DNA of 11,121 bases, from NCBI GenBank assembly GCA_964651325.1, contig CAZYXP010000127.1, forward strand, positions 1-11,121. The letters run 5' to 3'. The notes under the pieces were generated by a model, which saw nothing but the letters and a program-made list of their open reading frames with translations, ran no database searches and had not been told where the DNA came from. Shown in pieces: positions 1 through 4,409 of this stretch. The stretch's first letter is position 1, and each line of letters begins with the position of its first letter. The position numbers and the translations under genes are program-made. Origin of the DNA: JADFOB01 sp964651325 (GTDB lineage Bacteria > Planctomycetota > Phycisphaerae > UBA1845).

Positions 1-57
1 GTCCTTCATCGCCTCTCGACGCCTAGGCATCCACCATGCACTCTTAATAGCTTGATC
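1..57 (-). rRNA. rrl: 23S rRNA gene, 5' end (partial)
   Basis: Read on the minus strand, this stretch aligns without gaps to the first bases of bacterial 23S rRNA, including the near-universal GGTGGATGCC and the block GGCGATGAAGGAC. By comparison with the E. coli 23S 5' end, the mature molecule should begin with GATCAAGCT at base 57. The gene runs off the left edge, so only the 5' strand of helix 1 and the start of domain I are present. No 16S gene or spacer tRNA lies upstream on this strand. The next gene at higher coordinates is the divergent nfo, so this 23S appears to be transcribed from its own promoter. Confidence 0.95.
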
Positions 58-104
58 ACAATCATGAGAGGCTGTCCGTCAGCACCGACACGCCAAACCT
101 GAGC

Positions 105-118
105 CGGGCCGAAGCCCG
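105..118 (-). other. perfect UUCG tetraloop hairpin close to 23S 5' end
   Basis: The minus strand reads CGGGC-TTCG-GCCCG, a perfect 5-bp GC-rich stem with the very stable C(UUCG)G tetraloop, about 48 bases upstream of the mature 23S end. It lies inside the loop that would form if 165-173 paired with the 23S 5' end. No U-tract follows, so termination is unlikely. Confidence 0.55.
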
Positions 119-326
119 ATTCCGGTAAAACGCTCGCTGAGCCGCCGGACGACCGTACATCATGGATCAAGCTGAATTACGACATGTTCGAGATTCCATC
201 TTGCCCTGCCATGCTTCGAATGAGGAAAACCCACTCGCTGCCTGACAGTCATCTTGGAACCTGTGGCTGATCATTCATCCACAATACCATCTAGATCCAC
301 CGTCACGGGTATTCTGGTAAGCCCTG

Positions 327-359
327 GAATTCGAAACCCCCGAAGGAGCGCCGGAATTC
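327..359 (-). other. hairpin with UUCG tetraloop in 23S leader
   Basis: On the minus strand GAATTC (359-354) pairs with GAATTC (332-327). Inside, after a 5 x 5 internal loop, CTCC and GGGG (one G-U pair) close a TTCG loop, giving a C(UUCG)G tetraloop in the RNA. No T-run follows, so it does not look like a terminator. In a pre-rRNA leader it could be a folding nucleus or a processing stem, but the role is inferred. Confidence 0.5.
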
Positions 360-406
360 AAAGACAAACCCAACTCGCACGGCAGACCTGCGTCCGCTTC
401 TTCAAT

Positions 407-418
407 TGTCAAAGAGCA
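407..418 (-). promoter_or_regulatory. boxA-like rRNA antitermination site
   Basis: The minus strand reads TGCTCTTTGACA, one base different from the boxA of E. coli rRNA operons (TGCTCTTTAACA). It sits about 35 bases after the predicted start of transcription. In rRNA operons boxA RNA is bound by NusB/NusE (S10) and protects the untranslated transcript from Rho. A 4-bp stem (CAGC/GCTG) just upstream could stand in for a boxB-like hairpin but is too short to call. The position, strand and near-exact match support the call. Confidence 0.8.
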
Positions 419-460
419 GCCTCGGCATTGCTGAAAAGCAACATTTGAGGCGAGCCGCAA

Positions 461-509
461 AGAGTAGCAGACCGAGTATCGGCGTCAAGAACCCATCTCA
501 GTTTTTTTT
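461..509 (-). promoter_or_regulatory. 23S rRNA promoter (UP-like A-tract, -35, extended -10)
   Basis: On the minus strand there is a -35 box TTGACG (488-483), a 16-base spacer and a -10 box TACTCT (466-461), preceded by TGC, which makes an extended -10 (TGnTAnnnT). A run of eight A residues (509-502) and further A-rich sequence lie 14 or more bases upstream of the -35, where UP elements that bind the RNA polymerase alpha subunit normally sit. This arrangement is typical of strong rRNA promoters. The transcription start should be near 454. No 16S gene intervenes between this promoter and 23S. Confidence 0.72.
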
Positions 510-527
510 GGAAGCTTTTTCTTGGGG

Positions 528-555
528 TTGAATCCGACCGCGCCGGCGTTACGCT
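528..555 (+). promoter_or_regulatory. possible nfo promoter (weak)
   Basis: TTGAAT (528-533) and TACGCT (550-555) are separated by 16 bases, about 60 bases upstream of the nfo start codon. Each matches the sigma-70 consensus only partly, so this is a candidate. It would fire divergently from the 23S promoter. Confidence 0.25.
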
Positions 556-616
556 TTCAGCGCTGCCGGAAGCGAGTTTGAGCGAGTAGAACGGGCTAGA
601 ACGGGAGCGAGCCGCC

Positions 617-1480
617 ATGCGACCACCACGATTCGGGTCCCACATGTCCGTGGCGGGAGGATTGCAAAATGCCTTCACCGACGGCGTTCGGGTCGGCTGC
701 GACTGCCTCCAGATTTTCGTCAAGAATCAGCGACAATGGAAGGCGGCCGACCTAACCGGCGACCAGATAGAAGCTTACAAAAAGGCGCAGCGGGAGACGG
801 GCCTTACGCCGGTCGTGGCTCACGCCAGCTACCTCTTGAATCTGGCCTCCCCCGACGCGGCGTTACGCAAAAAATCCGTCCTTGCCCTGGCCGATGAACA
901 CAACCGGTGCGGGCGGCTCGGCGTCGATTTCCTTGTTTTTCACCCGGGGGCACACATGGACGGGTCGCCGGCCTCGGGGATTAAGAAAATCGCTAGGGGC
1001 CTCGATGAGGTTGACCGGATGGCCAAGGACAACACGTGCATGATTCTGCTCGAAACGACCGCCGGACAGGGGACCGCATTGGGCTATCGGTTTGAGCAGT
1101 TGGGCGGCATTTTGGGCCTGGTTAAGCGGCGCGAGGCCTTCGGCGTCTGTCTGGACACGTGCCACCTGTTCGCCGCCGGGTACGATTTTCGCAGCGAAGA
1201 GGGCTATCAATGCATGATCGAAGAAATGGATGCTGCCGTAAGCATGGCATCAGTGAAATGCATCCATGCCAATGATTCCAAGCAGGAATGCGGTAGTCGG
1301 GTCGATCGCCATGAGCACATCTCCAAGGGGAAGATCGGCAAGAGCGGATTTCGCCACTTCGTCAATGATCCCAACTGGGCTGGTTTGCCGTTTGTCCTCG
1401 AAACCCCCAAAGGCAAAGACGGCCGTGGCACAGACCTCGACAAAGTGAATCTGAAGCGATTGCGATCAATGCTCGGCTGA
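617..1480 (+). CDS. nfo: Endonuclease IV (apurinic/apyrimidinic endonuclease)
   Basis: This 287-residue protein is a zinc-dependent AP endonuclease of the Nfo/AP endonuclease 2 family. The family cuts DNA 5' to abasic sites and removes blocked 3' ends in base excision repair. Every metal ligand of the E. coli enzyme (285 residues) can be placed: His69 (VVAHASYL), His109 (FHPGAH), Glu146 (LLETTAGQG), Asp180 and His183 (CLDTCHLFAAGYD), His217 (IHANDSK), Asp230 and His232 (DRHEHI) and Glu262 (LETP). The TIM-barrel core looks complete. The ATG is preceded by GGGAG (603-607) with a 9-base gap. The gene is alone in its orientation block, divergent from the 23S gene and separated from the next gene by about 310 bases. 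I am very sure of the family and see nothing abnormal in it. Confidence 0.97.
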   Translation: MRPPRFGSHMSVAGGLQNAFTDGVRVGCDCLQIFVKNQRQWKAADLTGDQIEAYKKAQRETGLTPVVAHASYLLNLASPDAALRKKSVLALADEHNRCGRLGVDFLVFHPGAHMDGSPASGIKKIARGLDEVDRMAKDNTCMILLETTAGQGTALGYRFEQLGGILGLVKRREAFGVCLDTCHLFAAGYDFRSEEGYQCMIEEMDAAVSMASVKCIHANDSKQECGSRVDRHEHISKGKIGKSGFRHFVNDPNWAGLPFVLETPKGKDGRGTDLDKVNLKRLRSMLG

Positions 1481-1792
1481 GAAACCGCAGCGCCGCCCCA
1501 CGCAGGGCTCGCCGGCTTGTACTTATCGGAACCACGGCCGGTTGATGCCCCTGTGACGCTTACGCGAAATGTGGAAATTGGGTTTCCCTGTTCGCTCCCG
1601 ACTTATGGCAAACGATCTGGACGGGAACCGGGCATCAACCCGCATTCCCGCGGCCAACATGGTGGCCGAGGCATGGTGTGCGATTCCTATTGCTGCGAGT
1701 TTTTCGCTAGTATGCAGTAAATATCGGGCTATAATGCGCTGCGATCCATGGCCCAAGATGGGCATGCGGACGGTTTTGGCGGTGATTCCCCT
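1481..1792 (+). other. intergenic region with nested inverted repeats
   Basis: This is the spacer between nfo and the small membrane protein. An 11-base perfect inverted repeat joins GGTTGATGCCC (1540-1550) to GGGCATCAACC (1630-1640). Between them GGAAA-TTGGG-TTTCC (1573-1587) forms a small hairpin. The right arm also lies within a local stem, CGGGAA (1622-1627) with TTCCCG (1645-1650), enclosing GGG-catcaa-CCC, so two mutually exclusive folds are possible. No T-run marks a classical terminator. Short open frames here overlap the downstream gene and lack ribosome binding sites. A TATAAT box lies at 1730-1735. Confidence 0.45.
1730..1735 (+). promoter_or_regulatory. -10 box (TATAAT) for the 1793 gene
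   Basis: A perfect TATAAT hexamer lies here, but no good TTGACA-like -35 sits 16-18 bases upstream (CTAGTA region). Transcription would start near 1742, which leaves about 50 bases of leader before the ATG at 1793. It would leave only about 6 bases before the ATG at 1748, which favours the later start. Confidence 0.4.
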
Positions 1793-2206
1793 ATGGTGTA
1801 TCCCAACACGAAGCAGGCGCCCCACCCGGTCTACTGGGTGATCGCCATCTCGCTTTCGGTAATCGCGGGCATGCAGGTATTGCGTCCGGGGGAGCGGAAT
1901 TGGGTCGCTCCGGCCATGGGTCAGCCGACCACCAGCGGCGGGTCGCGGGGGGTCTTTTCGTTCTCGGGGCAATTGTCCAAAGATACGTATGGCGTATTCA
2001 TGGTGGACGTGGACACAATGACAATGTGGACGTACGAGTATCTCCCGACGAAGGGCTGTTTGCGACTGGCCGGAGCCCGCTCGTGGCAGTATGATCGCTA
2101 CTTGGAAAACTACAACACGTGCGACCTGCCTCCCGAAGCAGTGGAGAAAATGGTCGAGGAGCAAAGGAAGTACAGGCTCCAGGAAACGGAATCCCAAATG
2201 CCGTAG
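1793..2206 (+). CDS. Small membrane-anchored protein of unknown function
   Basis: The predicted protein has 137 residues. One hydrophobic segment near the N-terminus (about residues 12-30, YWVIAISLSVIAGMQVL) fits an uncleaved anchor or signal. A short Gly/Ser/Pro-rich linker follows, then a compact soluble domain (about 52-130) with FSFSGQL, YGVFMVDVDTMTMWTYEY and LAGARSWQYDRYLENY. The aromatic-rich VDVDTxTMWTYEY stretch suggests beta strands and looks constrained. I know of no named family and give no function. An in-frame ATG at 1748 adds 15 residues, but it has no ribosome binding site and sits almost on the predicted transcription start, so I prefer 1793, with a weak GGTG upstream. The HTH gene starts 58 bases downstream on the same strand, so the two may be co-transcribed. 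Confidence 0.7.
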   Translation: MVYPNTKQAPHPVYWVIAISLSVIAGMQVLRPGERNWVAPAMGQPTTSGGSRGVFSFSGQLSKDTYGVFMVDVDTMTMWTYEYLPTKGCLRLAGARSWQYDRYLENYNTCDLPPEAVEKMVEEQRKYRLQETESQMP

Positions 2207-2264
2207 CCGCTGGGGATGAGCGGCGGCGCATGAGAATACAAGAGTACCACAAGAGTAATTGTCG

Positions 2265-3212
2265 ATGGCGAAAACGTTTTACACCTCCGCGGAAGCGGCC
2301 GAGAAGTTGGGGAAATCCGAGGACGACTTGCGCACGATGGCTCGCGATGGCAAGGTCCGCGAGTTCCGCGACGCGGGCAGCATCAACTACAAGATCGATG
2401 AAATCGACCAGCTTGCCGCGGCCACTCCGCCGCCACCACCGAGCGCTGGGGCTTCGGCCAGCGGGGAGATTATCCTCGAACCTGTAGAAGATTCAGGCAT
2501 CACGCTCGCGCCAGGCGGAAGCGATGTCTTGAACCTTGAAGAGGTCGATCCATCCGACGAAACCTCCACGGGCACTGGAATCAACCAGTCCCGCAAAGAA
2601 GGCAGCGTCGTGCCGTCGGTGGGCGTCAACGTCTTCGACGACGACGAACTAGACGAAGCCGTGGACCCGCTCGCGCAGACGGCGGTTACGGATGTTGCGG
2701 GTTTGGGGATCGACGGGGCCGGCAGTGGATCGGGCATCATGAATCTTTCGCGCGAGAGTGACGACACCTCGCTCGGCGCGGAGTTGCTTGACGAAATCTA
2801 CAGCGGCGAAGATAGCGGAGCCGTGGAAATGGGTGAGGCCACCCGTGCCGGCTTGGAAGAAGCGATCGTCGAACCGGACGAAGACGCGACCGCCACGGAG
2901 GCGGATGCCTTTTCAGCCGAAGTCGAGCCGGACGATTCACCCCAAGCGGCGGCGACGCCAAGAGGGGTGCAGGTAGTCCGGACGGTGGAATATGCGCCCG
3001 ATGCGCTTTCGGCGAGCCTTACCGCTGCCATGGTTGTGGCGGTGGTGGTGATGTGGGTGGCCGGCCTTGCCGCGGCCTCGATGGTCCGCGGCATAACCCC
3101 CGGCATCATTGAAACATTGTATCAGAACTTGATGATCTTCTCCGGAGGTTGTCTGGGCGCCGGGATCGGGGCCGCGGGCATCGTGTTCCTGCTGAAGCGG
3201 CGATCTTCGTGA
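2265..3212 (+). CDS. Membrane-tethered helix-turn-helix protein with acidic linker
   Basis: This 315-residue protein has three parts. Residues 1-52 (FYTSAEAAEKLGKSEDDLR ... INYKIDEIDQL) match the MerR/excisionase-type helix-turn-helix fold (HTH_17). Residues 55-245 are a Pro/Gly/Asp/Glu-rich, probably disordered linker. It contains a less random block around 150-180 with SRESDDTSLGAELLDEIY. Residues about 249-273 and 288-310 are two membrane segments, and the tail KRRSS would face the cytoplasm, placing both termini inside. The architecture suggests a membrane-bound one-component regulator or a DNA/membrane tether, but this is inference. The ATG at 2265 is preferred. An in-frame TTG at 2259 adds two residues, and the ribosome binding site is weak either way (AAGAG at 2251). 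It probably belongs with the genes on each side, 58 and 90 bases away. Confidence 0.82.
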   Translation: MAKTFYTSAEAAEKLGKSEDDLRTMARDGKVREFRDAGSINYKIDEIDQLAAATPPPPPSAGASASGEIILEPVEDSGITLAPGGSDVLNLEEVDPSDETSTGTGINQSRKEGSVVPSVGVNVFDDDELDEAVDPLAQTAVTDVAGLGIDGAGSGSGIMNLSRESDDTSLGAELLDEIYSGEDSGAVEMGEATRAGLEEAIVEPDEDATATEADAFSAEVEPDDSPQAAATPRGVQVVRTVEYAPDALSASLTAAMVVAVVVMWVAGLAAASMVRGITPGIIETLYQNLMIFSGGCLGAGIGAAGIVFLLKRRSS

Positions 3213-3302
3213 GCATGGTTGTCGGTCAATCGGTGGACACGGAGCGTCAGTAGTTTCGGACGACAACAAACAAGTGGTGGCTGCAAGCATAGGAGGCATG
3301 CA

Positions 3303-4169
3303 ATGAGGCTGAGCAAGGGAATCGGATTATTGGGTGTTGGGTGGCTGGTTATGGTTCTTGTAAGTGGATGCGTCTCCCTGGACGACCATCGCCGCTTGCA
3401 GGCCGCCCACCGCAACATGACGGCACAAAAGACGGCCCTAGTCGATCAACTGGACGACGCACGAAGGCGAATCGACGCCGCCGTCATGCGGGCCAACGCG
3501 TGTTCCGATGAGCTCCAAACCAAGGAACAACTGCTTGCGAGCTTGCGCAATGAGCAGCAACTCCTGGACGAGAGCCGACTCGCAGCCTTGCGAGAAATTG
3601 AGCGGCTGGCCAATCAACCCGTCGGCGACATCATCATCAACGCGCCCAAGCTCCCCAAACCGCTGGACAACGCCCTGAAGCAATTCGCGGATGCCCATCC
3701 CAGTTCCGTCGAGTACGACGCCGCGCGTGGCACGGTGCGATGGAAGTCCGATCTGCTTTTCGCCCTCGGCAGCGACGTCGTGCGCCAGGAGTCCGCGGCT
3801 CCGCTCAAGCAGTTCACCGCCATCCTTAATTCGCCGGAGGCCGCCGGGTTTGACGCCATTGTCGTAGGCCATACCGACAACGCACCCATCAAGCGGCAAT
3901 CGACGCGGGCCAAGCACCCCACCAACTGGCATCTTTCGGCCCATCGAGCTATCGCGGTGTCGAACGTCCTGCAACACGATTCCTATCCCGCCAGACGGGT
4001 CGGAATTATGGGATTTGGGCCCTACCGACCGGTGGCGGACAATGCGACCGCCGAAGGCAAGAGCCTGAATCGGCGCGTGGAAATCTATCTGGTCCCATCG
4101 GGAACCAGCGCGAATTCCGCCGCGGAGACCGTCGCAACCCCCCAGGGCAGACGCGGCGCAAAACCCTAG
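3303..4169 (+). CDS. OmpA/MotB-domain lipoprotein (peptidoglycan-associated)
   Basis: This is a 288-residue predicted lipoprotein. A basic start and hydrophobic stretch lead to the lipobox LVSGC, with Cys23 as the lipidation site. Residues about 30-105 are Gln/Arg/Leu/Glu-rich and probably a coiled coil. Residues about 135-265 form an OmpA-like peptidoglycan-binding domain, seen in LLFALGSDVV, VVGHTDNAPI (Asp192), LSAHRAIAVSNVL, GFGPYRPV and NRRVEIYL (Arg257/Arg258). Asp and Arg at these places bind diaminopimelate in the family. The protein would tether a membrane to the cell wall. The frame stays open upstream to 3219, but AGGAGG (3291-3296) six bases before the ATG at 3303, plus the signal peptide it creates, fix the start. 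It differs from classical Pal (about 170 residues) in its long coiled coil, and from MotB in lacking a channel helix. Confidence 0.92.
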   Translation: MRLSKGIGLLGVGWLVMVLVSGCVSLDDHRRLQAAHRNMTAQKTALVDQLDDARRRIDAAVMRANACSDELQTKEQLLASLRNEQQLLDESRLAALREIERLANQPVGDIIINAPKLPKPLDNALKQFADAHPSSVEYDAARGTVRWKSDLLFALGSDVVRQESAAPLKQFTAILNSPEAAGFDAIVVGHTDNAPIKRQSTRAKHPTNWHLSAHRAIAVSNVLQHDSYPARRVGIMGFGPYRPVADNATAEGKSLNRRVEIYLVPSGTSANSAAETVATPQGRRGAKP

Positions 4170-4217
4170 GAAAAACGCCGAGAAACGGCACCAAGACACC
4201 GACCGATCATGGGGTTC

Positions 4218-4251
4218 GCGGCCCGACAAACTGGGCCGCCCCCGGTCGGGC
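4218..4251 (+). terminator. GC-rich alternative stems after the lipoprotein gene
   Basis: GCGGCCC (4218-4224) pairs perfectly with GGGCCGC (4233-4239) over an 8-base loop. GCCCGAC (4221-4227) can instead pair with GTCGGGC (4245-4251). The two stems share bases and exclude each other. They lie 49 bases after the lipoprotein stop codon. No T-run follows, so intrinsic termination is doubtful and a transcript 3' end stabiliser is equally possible. Confidence 0.35.
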
Positions 4252-4323
4252 GCCGCTGACCTACAGCCTCTGCACGGATTTCCAGAAACACGGCTCAGCC
4301 CTATCTTACTCCACAGATATCTC

Positions 4324-4344
4324 TATAATCCGGCCCATAGGGCC
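4324..4344 (+). promoter_or_regulatory. -10 box and adjoining stem upstream of resB
   Basis: A perfect TATAAT lies at 4324-4329, about 80 bases before the resB ATG. The sequence about 17 bases upstream has no convincing -35 box. GGCCC-ata-GGGCC (4332-4344) follows at once, over the expected start of transcription, and could be a small operator or a 5' end stem. This is the likely promoter for the resB-ccsA-peptidase genes. Confidence 0.45.
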
Positions 4345-4409
4345 AGGACCATCAAAATTGGGGGTACGGTCGCGCGTCAACCGGCCGCTCCCAAACATCG
4401 GATGCTACG

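Larger units (their letters stand above)
58..454 (-). other. 23S rRNA precursor leader (transcribed 5' region)
   Basis: This stretch lies between the predicted transcription start (about 454) and the mature 23S 5' end. I see no credible coding region: the short open frames on either strand lack ribosome binding sites and recognisable content. I also see no tRNA, as no acceptor and T-arm combination folds convincingly. It does hold a boxA element near its start, two hairpins capped by C(UUCG)G tetraloops (327-359 and 105-118), and a 9-base segment at 165-173 complementary to the first nine bases of mature 23S. These fit a processed rRNA leader. The extent is inferred from the promoter and would need 5' end mapping. 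Confidence 0.7.

Noticed and set aside
58..400. Possible spacer tRNA (Ile or Ala) in the 23S leader
   Set aside because: A TTCGAAT-like string near 330 resembles a T-loop, but no matching acceptor, D-arm or anticodon arm could be fitted; the string belongs to the 327-359 hairpin.
254..460. Short open frames on both strands in the 23S leader
   Set aside because: They lie in an rRNA leader, lack ribosome binding sites and have low-information sequence.
1569..1841. 90-residue plus-strand open frame with a hydrophobic patch before the small membrane protein
   Set aside because: It overlaps the next gene's start in another frame, has no ribosome binding site, and crosses the TATAAT box and inverted repeats.
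1523..2197. 224-residue open frame on the minus strand spanning the nfo-1793 spacer
   Set aside because: It is Arg/His-rich with no recognisable domain and overlaps the better supported 1793 gene. It is the only long frame in that spacer, so a homology search would settle it, but I do not call it.
3438..4229. 263-residue open frame on the minus strand
   Set aside because: It is antisense to the OmpA-type lipoprotein, which has a lipobox, a strong ribosome binding site and conserved OmpA residues.
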